NCBI RefSeq assembly: GCF_029227915.1
Contig: NC_079886.1
Coordinates: forward strand, 22,856,501-22,916,500
Source: Hydractinia symbiolongicarpus
Taxonomy: Eukaryota > Cnidaria > Hydrozoa > Anthoathecata > Hydractiniidae
DNA length: 60,000 bases
Direction: 5' to 3'
Of the stretch, positions 10,856-22,771 are shown one piece after another. Within the stretch, counting starts at the first letter, position 1, and every line of letters starts with the position of its first letter. A program made the translations under genes and the position numbers. Below the pieces are notes generated by a model. That model ran no database searches. It was not told the origin of the DNA and saw only the letters and a list, made by a program, of their open reading frames with translations.

Positions 10856-13800
10856 ATGGGTTTCAAATGTTCTGAAGTCGTAGAACTTCTTATGTTATCA
10901 CTATACGCGGTTTCTTGCATCGATGTTAATGTTATCCGTCAAGATGATGGCGATATCTTTAATTCTTCTTCTAACATTAATTGCAGTATTTATAATGCTA
11001 AGCAGATATCACCTTCGAAGTGTCAGTGTGTCTTTTCCAGTAAATTTATTAATAAAAAAGTGTTTGGCTCGTTGTACGAAAATGCATTTGGCTACTCACG
11101 GTGTTTTTATGACAAAGGCGCTTCATTGGGTAAGTGTTGATTTGCCTTTCAATAATGAATCAACTTATCTCTAAACGTATTTTTATTTGGTGTGTGTGAA
11201 CGTAGGTTTACTTGGCAGTCTTTTAGGTATATAGTTTGCCTCGACGCTGCAGATTTTTAGGCCGTAACTCAAAGAGTTAAAAAAAAAAATGATTTTATCA
11301 AATTTTATCATTAAAATTAGTTATTGATTATCTACACAAAATTATGTTGAACAGTGAATTTCTAATTGTCGAAAAAAAACATTCATTACTTGTCTCACTA
11401 AAAACCAGATAAAAAAATTATACGAAAACAATATACGCATAAGATAAAATAAAGACGATTTTTTAATTTGCTTTGTAATACTATGTTTTTGTGGTGTTTC
11501 TTATATTCCTACACGTGTCCGGTTACAATCTTACTACTTTCGTTGAAACTTGTTAACAATAACAATATGGTGGCAGATGTTGTTGAGAAGCCATGATAAG
11601 AAAAATAAACGTATTTATTAACCTTATCTATACTGAGCTTTTCGGGTATGAAATGTCGTGGTTGGCGGGGGCCTGAGTTTATTTTAAACAACATAGATCA
11701 CTTCTTATTGGCTCGGGTTCTGTGAATGCAACTTCACAGGAATATAGTTTGCTATAAATGTTTAGCTGTTGAGATACACCAGTCTTCAGGGAGAATAAAA
11801 TTTATGTTAACAAATTTTAACAATTTATTGTACATTTATTCATTTATTTATTTCATTATAGGATGTTATTCATTAGGCGCGCATTTACAAAGACAAACTC
11901 TGTCGCGCATAAACTCGGGGAATTCATCAGTGAACAACACATTTAGTGTTCGCTTGATTTTTGATGCTTCCAGATATTCTTCTTTTACTGTTACTGATAA
12001 TCAAAATTGGAAGAGCGATGGTCACAAACTGCAGGTAAATGCGGCTACCACCATATTGTTCAGAATAACGCATAAATGTATTTGATACAGTTAGATTTGT
12101 TGGAAGTAAAAATGATTGACACCTAAGTGATAACACGAACACATATTGCATCTACATACGGTATTTTTTTTATTTCAGAGGAGTTTGTAGCAAAATAAAA
12201 ACATTAATCTGCAACCATATTTTAATATTGTTTTCAGCTTCGAACAAACAACGTATCCTATTTTGGTAAGGTTTACTTTCTGAAACTTAAATTACGTGGA
12301 AAAGATGGAAAAAAAGACAGGGATGTGTGCGCCTTTGTTAAAATACCCAATACAACCCCAATAACAGGTAACAAAACAATTTTATCATAGCAATGAGGTA
12401 TCACTGTAAATAATTATACAGATACTAATCCGAATCTCAATAAATCGAATATTTCTATAATTCGAACTCTTATAAAAGATTTTCTACAATTCGAATTTCT
12501 CTAATTCGAAACTTTTTATAATTTGAACAGTTTTTCAGTCCCTTCAGCACGATTCTCTTCCTAATACGAATTTTAGAGTGTAAACAGGGCTTTGACAAAT
12601 TCGAAAATTGTCTTTCAAACGTTATTTTTCATATATTCAACATTCAATAGAGTTTCTCTTTTGTGTAAAATATAAAAATAAAGATTGAATAAAATTGAAT
12701 TATGTTTTCTTGATTTTGAAATTAACGTATTTTCTCTCTGTAACTCGAATTTTCATTTTTCTTCCAAGCCATCAAATTATCACAATTAATAATTTAGGTA
12801 ATCAAACAATTAAGTTACTATCCCTAACTCAACCACTAACTCAGACCAACATTTTGCGATTTTGCACAAAAAATCAGCAAAACCTACATGCTATCTTATA
12901 TCTTTTTATCGCTCCGTTTCATTGCATGTTCGCAAAAATTACTTCCTCGTATGTTTGTGTTTTTTATTTTTTAGTGGCACTAATTTCACCCGACGAAAAA
13001 GTGATGTATATGATAAGAAATAACGGAAAAGATGTGTATTTTTATTCTCTTGTTGGAGTTGGCGTTGCTTTTGTTGTACTTGTCCTTCTACTGACAATAA
13101 TCATTCGTAAGAACATCAGGTAAGGATTTCTCTTAAAATAATACACCTCAATTTCATGTTTAGTGTCTGTGATACATACATTTTTCCAACTCTGTCAGAT
13201 ACAGTTGGCAATAAGAAGCAGAATCATCCGCATTGTTTCTCCAACCATTTTGTTTCTGTGGTTAACTTCAAATGTAACTTGATCTTATTTTTAGTGATAG
13301 GCGTGAAAGAAGTATTTCCAAAACAGCTCTCATAACAAAGGTAAATAAAAATCTTTTTTTTATCAAAGCAAGGAAATTATGTATATTATTAGGCATAGTA
13401 ACAATAGCCACCCCCCCCCCCCCCCCCCACTTACATAATACCCAGGAAATTTGCGTAACTTTCAATTGGTTATACAGTGGAATCTCTCTATCTCTCGCAA
13501 GAGACCAAAAAATTTATTCAAGGTAGAGAAAGTTTGAGTTAAAAAAAGGAAAATACCTTAGGATAGGGAGTAGTTGAGATAGAGAGATTCCATGTACTGT
13601 GTGTATGGTAACATAGAAAAGTCACATGTCCGTCAAATAAATGATGTTACCACTTCTAACCTGCGATATGTTAATAAGAAAACTATGAAAATAACAAATA
13701 AATGTCAAGCAATAGAAATCTCGCTACCTAATAAAAACCAATTCCTATCAAAATGGATGATGAAAAACGTTACAAAAACTTTCTGAAGACAACCCAATTT

Positions 13801-14465
13801 AATTGGCTCTCTGATTTAGCTTTTTTTCTTCATTATAGTGTCCTCTGGGAACTGCTAGTCAATACTGCAAAGAAGCCAGTCTGCATGTTCTGAGTAAAAA
13901 ACAACATGCAGAAAACCAAGTAGAACTGAACATTAATAGAGGATCAATAACAAATCTCGCTTTAACTTGCAAAGAAGACGAACAAGAATCACTTTCTACA
14001 AGCAATAAAATAGTGTGTACACAGACAGCAATGTTGCCTTTACGTCATAGCTTATTAGAGAATGCAGTGCCAGAGAATAAAACCGTCGGAAAAGATAAAG
14101 AAACTCAGACAGAAGGTATAGGGTTTGACAATGAAGAAAACATATATGAAGTTACGGAAGATGATTTTGACAGATATATGTGTTCTCAATCACTGGATAG
14201 TTTATTTTATGAAAATACTAAAAACGACGTTTATGAACCTCCAAGTGACTTCTTTGAATTTCAATCTACAAAATTGACAGGTCGTTCATTGTATGGTGAG
14301 AAAGATGGCTATGCAAAGCCTTCTCTGGACACAACTGATAAAGACTCGTATGTTACCATGGTCTTGGAACCATATTTATCACCAATCGAAGCCTGCTATT
14401 GTAATTTAGGTGAACATGCAAAGTTTGATGAAAATGTTGATGTGTGTTTAAATCTATATTCATAG
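10856..14465 (+). CDS. Single-pass membrane receptor A, six-Cys ectodomain, tyrosine-motif tail
   Basis: Family not recognised. Six exons join in frame: 10856-11129, 11862-12034, 12238-12367, 12975-13119, 13295-13340, 13839-14465 (464 residues), all with GT-AG junctions. Residues 1-22 are a signal peptide (the ATG at 10856 is the first in frame). The ectodomain (about 23-213) holds six cysteines shared with the paralogue at 19086-22771, including GYSRCFYDKGASLGCYS. One transmembrane helix spans about 214-236 (FYSLVGVGVAFVVLVLLLTI). The 228-residue cytoplasmic tail carries NIYEV, DVYEP, SYVTMV (YxxM, PI3K-SH2 type), EPYLSPIE and CYCNLGE (YxN, Grb2-SH2 type). A signalling or adhesion receptor at the cell surface is inferred. 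Introns contain MITE remnants; an AATAAA lies at 14769. Intron 1 is absent from the paralogue. Confidence 0.85.
12420..12800. repeat. Decayed pogo/Tigger-like MITE in intron 3 of receptor A
   Basis: Repeated ATAATTCGAA/TAATTCGAA/AAATTCGAA-type words crowd the first half (12430-12620), and TGTAACTCGAATTTTC follows near 12737. Arrays of 'ctaattcgaa' are typical of terminal regions of Tigger/pogo-derived MITEs. Ends are too worn to set exactly. Confidence 0.4.
13402..13432. repeat. Poly-C tract in intron 5 of receptor A
   Basis: A run of about 19 consecutive C residues, rare in this AT-rich sequence; length may be affected by sequencing error. Confidence 0.8.
13475..13599. mobile_element. Small MITE with inverted ends, pogo/Tigger-like
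   Basis: A 125-bp unit in the last intron of receptor A. The left end reads CAGTGGAATCTCTCTATCTC at 13475; the right end (13576-13599), reverse-complemented, reads CAG, then TACA, then TGGAATCTCTCTATCTC. The terminal CAGTGGAA(T/C)CTC with an adjoining TA is the signature of pogo/Tigger superfamily ends. No coding capacity; a non-autonomous deletion derivative. Confidence 0.7.
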
Positions 14466-14768
14466 GAATTCAGAAGAGAAACAATGTTAGATAGGACTAC
14501 ATTTTAGAAAATAGGGAAAATATTAAGCAAAGTTATCAGAAGAAAAACGATCACATGGTCACATGAATAGCGATTCAATGTTGATCTTTTATTTGTCAAG
14601 TAGCCACATGATTTAGATTAGGGAGACACTAAGATTTTAGTATGGCATGTCATACAAGCTGTAGTTTATTGACCGTACTTAAATTTAAATAACTTTTGTT
14701 TTGTAAAATAAGGTTTCTATAATGTGAAATCTTGTATTGGCACATATGTAATATAGAAGATGCATGTA

Positions 14769-14774
14769 AATAAA
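14769..14774 (+). promoter_or_regulatory. Poly(A) signal of receptor A
   Basis: AATAAA about 304 bases after the stop codon, the first canonical hexamer in a plausible 3' UTR. Confidence 0.5.
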
Positions 14775-15074
14775 AAACACAGAGGTTTTAACAATTTCAC
14801 AACAGAGACAAAAAAAAAATGTATTTAATGACTTAGCATGTATATTTAAGAAGTTTTGGATGAAGCTTTAGGAGACGCGTCTTCGGATGGAATTTGGTGG
14901 TTGGAGAAATAATTCAATAGCCTCGTTTTAACACAACAAACTTATAACAAGATAAATAAATAATATCAACGAAAATAAACTGGTTCAGAAATTTGTTTTC
15001 TTTAACATGTCAATATTTGCTAAATCATAACTTTAAAAAAGAGGTGTTCCATCGTGCAGCTGTTCCTTGTATAC

Positions 15075-15215
15075 ACTGCCGCACGTAGTGTAGTGGATTC
15101 TTCCGGTTCCAGTTCTAAACTTCGCAGATCAAATTGCATTCTTGGGTGAGATGTCTAAATGAAAACCTCACACTGGTTTAAAATTTCAATTTGGTCGACT
15201 TGACGAAACGTGTTT
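15075..15215 (+). repeat. Candidate tRNA-derived SINE fragment
   Basis: TAGTGTAGTGG at 15086-15096 fits the RNA polymerase III A box. GATCAAATT at 15127-15135 fits the B box except for one base, at a tRNA-like spacing of about 30 nt. There is no convincing acceptor stem, so it is not a tRNA gene. Weak evidence overall. Confidence 0.35.
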
Positions 15216-15889
15216 CAGTTTGCCCAAAACTCACCGATATTCTTACGGAGCGAACTGTGAACCTAATTTACTCAAACAAGTTTAAGTTCACTTTTAGATC
15301 TCACGTAAATAGACTCTAAAATGTAATTTAAAGGGCTTCCGCAATTCAAAACCTTCTTGCGCATCCAAACAAAAAAAAAAAACCTTATAGCTATTAATTC
15401 TCTGGTAGCTATATGCCTGCTATAAATATGATGTAAACAAATCGACAAAGAAATAAAAATTTACTGAGAAGCGGGAAAAAAGAAAAAAATCGTTGATAAC
15501 ATTTAAAAAAAACGAAAATTTAATTGCATATTTGATGCAGCAACAATAATACAATATTAAACATGTGCAACCGCTAAAAAATAAAAAATGCTTTACCAAA
15601 ACTGATTATTCGCAGATGAATGTCGAGGAATTTGAGATAGCATTTATACAATAAGTTCGCGGATTTCAGTGTCGTGGGACACTTTGTCAAGACAAGACGT
15701 TTTAAAGACAAATGGCTGAGAAATTTTAAAAGAATACTTAAAAATATTTTTGTTTATCGTATGTATATGCCATGAAATTCTAGTCATTATTTCATATCAA
15801 ATTTGTGTTATTGTTTTGAAATAAATTTAAATGAATCGTCATCGATCAAGACATGGTCGAATTAAATAGAAACCAATTTTTTATAAAAA

Positions 15890-15950
15890 CGCCACTGATC
15901 GGTTCGATTGATTCGACCACATTCGAATGAGTGGAAACCCGCCCTATAAG
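15890..15950 (-). repeat. Harbinger-like terminal sequence (solo end)
   Basis: Reverse-complemented, the stretch ending near 15945 reads TTATAGGGCGGGTTTCCACTC and continues with GAAT..GGTCGAATC repeats. It resembles the complete Harbinger end in this window (TTA then AGGCCGTTTTCCACTC). No matching opposite end was found nearby, so it may be a solo end or a related MITE family. Confidence 0.3.
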
Positions 15951-18264
15951 AAGTACGATTAATAGGCAACAACTAATAATATTTGGATAGGAAAAGCTTG
16001 ATGATTTAAAAACTTAATTAAGATTATGTTGCGTCATTTAGTAAAATAAAACTATTTATAACGAGCTGTTATGTTAGAATTGTTTCTACCACAAAATTTA
16101 GAAATATCGAAACTGTAATTCACATTAATAAGAATTTCAGTTTCGTAGCGGTTAGATTCATTTACAATTTCGGAAGTTAGAAGTGCGTGTTTCTTAGATT
16201 AAAACAGTCTTTTTAATCTCTTGTGGTTACCATCTTTGAAACTCCACTTTTCTTTCCATTATTTTATGTCCGGGACTGTTGTGTTTTTTACCTGCTTTTT
16301 CTAACAAGACAAGCTGACGAGGCTTGGAAATCACTTTGATTACAACCTTAAAAAAGGAAATTGAAAGAGTAAGTGATTGTGATGGTGCAGGATGGAATAA
16401 TACATAATTTTGAAAGCGTGCATTCTGAATCATTAAGTTAAACTCGTGACCAAGTTTTTGAAAAAGTACTGATATTTCACTCTATTTTGCATAATGGGGT
16501 ATTTTTAGGTTTAATCCAAATTTTAATATCACCATATGTTACGCATGTTTTCTTTTACTCAGTGAGCCAAATTTTCTCGAAAAGCAGTTTTAATTTCTCG
16601 CCAAATTAGAATACCTCTCAAATGCTATGCTATTGTTTACTCTTGACATACTTTGCAATATATTTTTAATCATGTTCCTGCCAAACTTTTTTTACGGCCC
16701 AGAACTACAAAGGAAAGTGGGTGGGGTCTTGTTTCGTCTCCCCTCTGCAGTTACGAATCCAATGTCGGAAAGCAAGATTGAAACTCGTACGAATATTTGT
16801 TGCTATAATGAGTTAAAATGAAAGCAGCTACACACAATGAAGTTGTAGTTTTTGACACACTTTTAAGCTTGTGAGTTTTAGTTAGCAACGACAATAAGCG
16901 TACTTGAGGTTTAAAATTAGATAGGCGAACTTCATAATACACTTGCGTTGCGAAAAATGTTTTTTTTTTTTCTTCGTTTGGGTGCTAAATCTATATAGTA
17001 ACCCTACGTCGAACGTAATACCAGTACGCCCTCTATTATCAATAGGTCGGGTGCATAATTTAAGGAAATGGAGGGAAATACCTTGACAGCAAGAAATGAC
17101 TGCAAACAAAATATTACCTCTCCCTTGTAAATTTAAATTCTCCAGTTAATAAAAAAAGGAAAGGTATCGCAATCTTTAATTTTTGATTTTGCCCTTTTTC
17201 TGGCTCGTCCTGTGAATTAAGCATAAAACCTTATAGACCTTGGATTCAAGCACACCCATAGCTATTTGAGTTTTTAATTCTTATTCTTAAATTCTGCAAT
17301 TTCAAAAAAATAAAACTAAGCCAGGTCCTATTCACAAAATTTAATTCTGCATTCTTTTCTAACGCAAAAAAAGCTTCCTTTGAGGTATAATTAAGAATTA
17401 ACTTGTCTTTTCAGTTACATCCATCTCCGTTAATTTTGGAAAAATGTTTAATATCTGGTTCAATGATGATCAGAAATATCCTATGGATATTATTAGCTTT
17501 TCACAGAAAAAAACTTCTAAGGGTTATTGCTACCAATCAGAAGTCGTAAAACTTTCCGGTGACATAAGGCATAAAAGCTGTACGTAAATTTAAATTGCCG
17601 GACCGGAAAAGTAATAGTAGTTCGTAAAATCGATTTCATGTAATACGAGATGTAAATAATATAAGATAAATGATTAAGAGTCGCGAATAAAGTGGCGTGC
17701 GCAAACTTATACATGCTTTTAACTTTTTTCCCAACACCTGTAGTTAATTTTGTTATATCTGGACAATCGCCGTATCGCCGTATCACCACCAGAAACGTAC
17801 AAATTGCATTGGGTACGAGTTTACACTCTTTTTTTATAAGAATATCACGCTGGGAATTTAGGCTAAAACAATACGAAAGAACATCAGCGAATATGACACC
17901 CTTTTCGATAAAATGTGCTTGTGCAAACTCAAACGAGTATAAACAAACGATGACGAAAAAACTAATAAACATATGTTAGTGCAGATACTGTGGGAATGTC
18001 TTGAAAAATAACATAAACTTTGAAAGATAAAATAATAGAAGCCATCGTAAATTAGTAAGGTAGTAGGGAGACAGAATCATTATTTCTAACACAGATTTCC
18101 GCTTTAAATCAGTAATCCGTCAAATATAAGTTTGCGCTAGTTTTCTGTTACATTATTGCTAGTCTTTGGCTTCTGGAAAATCATTTAACAATGTGTGTTT
18201 AACACAAAACCGGCACACGTATGATCTTTTTTCAATACACGCAAAATACGGCTATTATTATAGA

Positions 18265-18485
18265 GACTAGTCGTTAACCCGTGAAATATCCACCGAAATT
18301 TGCACGTCACAGCAAAGTCGACATATATGTATCGTATTTGCTTTTACTAGTCGTTAGCTCGTAGATAAACCCACGGTTTCGCCCGTCCTTTTTATACCGC
18401 ATTGCGTGCGTCTTGCTACCTGCGCAGCTAAGCTACCGTTTTGCGCGACGGACAGACGTATACGGGTATTATAATATAGATAAAG
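18265..18485. repeat. Dispersed-repeat-like block with internal direct repeat
   Basis: Two direct copies of ACTAGTCGTTA(A/G)C(C/T)CGT at about 18267 and 18345, followed by a GC-richer section (CACGGTTTCGCCCGTCC, GCGCGACGGACAGACG) ending in GGGTATTATAATATAGAT. GC content and CpG density differ from the flanks, pointing to a transposable-element fragment. No ORF. Confidence 0.45.
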
Positions 18486-19085
18486 TTAAAGAATTCATAC
18501 GTATTTTTACACGACCCATTTTTTGCCGAGAGACAGACTACAGCTATTATGAGAAGGGCGTATGGTTATCCAAGTAAAGATAGATTTAAAACAAGAAAAA
18601 ATTCGCTCTTTGCACGCGCGCTATTTTTTAGAAAAGAAGAAATGAATCGTAATACTCAATAAATAGTTATTTCTAAATATGAATTTGTGCATATATATAC
18701 AATTTTTTAACTTTTAATTACTGCAAATTACAAGCAGAAAAAAGGTATGCAGTCCTTGTGATATTTTAATTAGTACGCACTCTCTACAGAGTTTTATTGT
18801 TTTTCTTACTTTCACCCCAGAAAAACTAGATTGCCTTCGTAAAGTTGTTACGCGCAAAGAGTATTTAAATTTCGTCCATAAAATATGCCCTGCCTTTTGC
18901 TAAATTTTTTTTAATTAAAAATTTGTTTTAATTAAAAATAATTTTTGTAAAATGGTTTTCTTACACGCAAAGATTTTCCTGTTTAAAAATCACACTAAAC
19001 TCCAACTGCTCGTTGATACACTTAAAAATTAGTGCAATCAAAATAGTACTGACAAATTGCCGTTACAATTATATCGACTGATTTA

Positions 19086-22000
19086 TTATCTGTATTGTTT
19101 TACTTTTGACAAATCAGTCAAACTGTAATCATAATCGTCATCATTATCGGCATTTTCTCCTAAATTTTCATATTGTGTTTCAATAGGAGTCAAATACGCT
19201 TCTACATACATCTTAAGATAGGGTTCTTCTGTCATGCTATTGTCGACGACCTCATAATCAGTAACAACACCTTCCTTCATCCCCTTCATATCTTCATCAA
19301 CGACTTCATAATCTTTATCGCTGTTCAATGAGCTCGATACGTTTTCTTGATGACGGTGTGAATTTGTATTGTGCCTTTCGGAGGTTCCAATATCATCAAC
19401 ATTTTCATAATCTTCTTCAACTTTGATATCAACTTCGTAAAAGTTTTCCTCTTCGTTTGTTTCTTGGTCTTTTTCCCTTCCATCTATTTTGTGCTCGGAT
19501 CGTGGAATAATAAACTGCTTGTTTGGTATTTCTAGTGGATCTCTCCTTAGAGCAGGAGATGAGATGCTAGACGGTAGAAGAACATTTTTTCTAGATGGAG
19601 AAGGCGAGGTAGATTTTTTAGTTGATTCTCCTAAGGTCTGCATTCTCATCATTTGTGGCGTTTTAACAGATCCGTCTGGTTCTTCTCTCTCTGAAGTTGC
19701 ATTCTCGATAACTATGTGTACAGACTCATCGTTTTCAGACATAAATTTATTTCCATCTTTCTCAGCCTGTTTGGCAGCTTTCTGCTTTTTATATAAACTC
19801 AACAAACCGGCTTCTGTATAAAACTTGCTGGCTGATCCAAGTGGCTTCTAAGGAAAATAACAAATAATAGGTCGCTATATATGACTGTTACACTGGTATA
19901 TACCTACATCAGTGTTTTTCTAAAATTAAATTTACGATAACGTTCGTAATTTGCTTTGTCCAAATTTTACATGGTAATGGAACAGCGAATTTTTTGGTTT
20001 TGGTTTGATTGGTTAAAGGTAACTAATTTGTAATTTAACAGTATGAGTAAAATGCGTAATTTTTTTTAAATTCTTTATTAATGTATTTTTGAAGGAATTT
20101 TGAGAATTCGTTTGAAAGTTCAATCCACGATTTCACATGTCAGAAAAAGTGTTAAAGCTACAAAAAAGTTTTTTGATGCGTCTTGGCCATTGAAAAAATA
20201 TGAACGATTTCGTATTTAGAATAATCTTACAAGAAAGAAGCATTGCCAGAATAGTGCAGCATTTTAAAACGTAATAGACAGTGTACGTTAAAAATACAGG
20301 AAATGTGTCAACATAAAAAATTTGGCACTTAAATGAAATTGTATTACAACTGCAATTTTCCTAAAAAATAGAGACAGGAATAGCGATGAGCTTAATAAGC
20401 GGAAAATGTTGTACATACCTCTTTAGTCAATACTTTCTTTCCAAGCCAAAGTAATCTGTGATAACTAAATAAAAACACCAATTTTATTATCCTCTAGTAG
20501 TTTTCTCATTTTGAGCAAGCAAGCCGAGGTAAGGATTATGCACATAATTGTTGAAGTCGATTTTTTTATATGTAAGGGTAATTTAAAATCTCTAAAAAAA
20601 TTTGCTTATTGTTGAAAATTTTGAAAATGTACGCAAGGACAAGAATTCATATCACTGCTTTCATTAAGTTCAGCTAAATATTGATTAAGTTGTAATTGGG
20701 TTCTTTTGTCTTATTGAAATGATAAAATTCTTTGACCATGATAATATCAGTACAATGCCACTTCCTCACAATGAAATAGATCACAACATACACCAAAATT
20801 TGAAAATATGTTTTAAAAATGGGGTGCTGAAAGTGCACAATTCAAAACCGCAAATGGCGTTTTTTAATTCTTAATTGTTAAGGCCACTAGCAGAAAGTTA
20901 TTTTTGCTAAAGGTGTACATTCTGTATCAGTGAACCAAATGAATATTATAACAAATAATTAATGGCTTAAATAGCATACTTACTGGCAGTTAAGTGTGAG
21001 ACTTCTGGTTAGCACAAGTACAAGAATTAGGAAGACAATGCCGAATCCAATAAATATGTACATTGATAACTTCCCTATGCCATCTTTTGCTAGAGTTTTT
21101 ACTCTTTCCAAGATCATTGAATTGATCCACACTAAAAGAAAAAAGTTCGTGCTATTTCCATTGTAACTTAATAAAAATAAGCCCAATTTTTTAATCACAT
21201 TACTGTAATTATTTACCAAGGACAGCTTCTTCAGTTTCTATTGGTGCTGCTATTAACGAGGGGCCTGGGAAGTGGGTTTTAGCGCATTTAAAACTCCCAT
21301 TTGAGCTACGATAGCAGTGCAAGCACAGCAATCATCTAAGATATTTATCATATACTCATGCGGAACGTTAAGCAGAAAGGATAGATTTCCACTTTTATAG
21401 CCTCTGGCATGACTCGATCGGGGTTTGAAACCAGGATCTTCAGCATTGGAAGCGAACGCTCTACCAAAAGGCCACCAGTCGGTTATTTTATTTGAAAGGA
21501 CTATTATTCGGGGAAAGCATTTATTTGAAAGAGCATTTAATTGGAGAATCAATGAATCTATGGCATTTCATTGAGCTAGTAGAGCAAACCCTTCTTCTGA
21601 GAAAGGAAGAGGCGTTTAATTACGTTACGAAACTTCTCATTTATTAGCTACTAATGTTTTACTTACGTAATGTTACGTAATATAGATAATTAATAATACT
21701 AGTAAGTTTTTTGAAGTACCTGTAACTGGTTTCTCGTTCTGTGTTTTGACCAAAGCACAAAATTCTTTATCTTTTACTCCATTTTTGCCAAATAATATAA
21801 AGTTTAAAAAATAAACTCTTCCAACACTTGAACCATCACTCAGGGTAAGCTAGAATATACGAGAATTTATTTTAAAAAATACTCAGCTTAATAAAAGAGT
21901 CAATTGAATCTTTTGGATTAATAGTTCTAACTTTTAGGTTTTTTAAGTGCGAAATTATTACTGAACTTCTTTTTTCTGAGAATACTACAGAACAAGGACA

Positions 22001-22771
22001 AAAAAAGGCAAAATGAAGGGTTGATGCCAAATCTCCCCGTTGTGAATTTTTTCAAAACACGTTTGGTGAGGCTCACGTGCTTAGGTGAAGCACTAGGTTT
22101 AATTAAGTACTTATGATATTTTTTGTTTCAAGTCGTTGCAATACGCTTACACACTATCCAATTTATTTAATAAGAGAAAAAGAAAACATTTTATTTTCCG
22201 ACAGATCAAGTAATTTGGTGTGCCACAAAAAAGAAATGAAAATAGCAGAAGTTCACCATAACTTTATATCAAAGCAAAAATTATTAACTTCCTGTATGAA
22301 TAACAAAATGATTTTTACCTGTAGAAAATCCCCATCGCTTTTCCATTTACCTCCTGCATTAACGACACTGAAAGAGCTATACTTAGAGTTATCATAAACC
22401 AATCTTACTCTCGCTGTCGCATTGTTTAAGGAAGAATTGAAAGTCATAGTATTGTTCTCAAAAAAATGTTCAGGGGAATAACATCCAACTGAAGCTCCTT
22501 GGTCATAAAAACATCGCGTGTACCCGAATTCATCTGTATACAGCGTGCCAGCTATTTTTTGGTTGCTCTCTTTCCCATCAGAACGGCACAGACATCGAGA
22601 TGAATATAGCTGTTTAGCCCCATATACTTTGCAGTTAATATTTGGATACGAAAATATATCACCTTCAGCTCTTCGAAAGACGTTCACATGCAGGCTTCCT
22701 TCACATGAAAAACTGTAAAGCAACAACAACAATAACACTGCATTCATTTTTGCAGCCATTTTGCAATTCAT
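19086..22771 (-). CDS. Single-pass membrane receptor B, paralogue of receptor A
   Basis: Five exons join in frame on the minus strand: 22771-22319, 21849-21720, 21131-20984, 20464-20419, 19847-19086 (512 residues). Intron phases and the sizes of the 130-nt and 46-nt exons equal those of receptor A. Residues 1-26 hold a signal peptide (start Met1, 5 or 9 all possible; Met5 or Met9 gives a more typical one). The ectodomain keeps the six cysteines (NINC, RCLC, RCFY, GCYS, FCAL) and the motif GYTRCFYDQGASVGCYS; N-glycosylation sites cluster at NNT/NSS/NAT. The transmembrane helix is about 218-236. The acidic tail carries FYEV, DYENV, two DYEVVD repeats, PYLKM (YxxM), AYLTPIE and QYENLGE (YxN). 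Binding partners are unknown; a phosphotyrosine-docking receptor is inferred. AATAAA overlaps the stop codon region (19087-19082). Confidence 0.85.
21245..21590 (-). mobile_element. tRNA-derived SINE in intron 2 of receptor B
   Basis: On the minus strand GGTGGCCTTTTGGTAGAGCG (A box, plus-strand 21459-21478) is followed by TTCGCTTCCAATGC and by GGTTTCAAACCCC (B box with one inserted T, 21422-21434), i.e. a Gly-tRNA-like head. A non-tRNA body follows (TTTCTGCTTAACGTTCCGC.., TAGCTCAAATGGGAG, AAACCCACTTCCCAGG). The head plus unrelated body is the layout of invertebrate tRNA SINEs. Body limits are approximate. Confidence 0.6.

Larger units (their letters stand above)
14775..19085. other. Intergenic space between the two convergent receptor genes
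   Basis: AT-rich with no supported gene. Contains a tRNA-like SINE candidate (about 15075), a transposon-end-like sequence (15890-15950) and a dispersed-repeat-like block (18265-18485), annotated separately. ORFs at 17517-17972 (both strands) are compositionally random and overlap each other. Confidence 0.5.

Noticed and set aside
17517-17979. Overlapping ORFs on both strands
   Set aside because: Mutual shadows without recognisable domains or conserved neighbours.
21420-21490. Possible functional tRNA-Gly gene
   Set aside because: Only partial acceptor pairing, a B box with an inserted base, and a SINE-like body attached.
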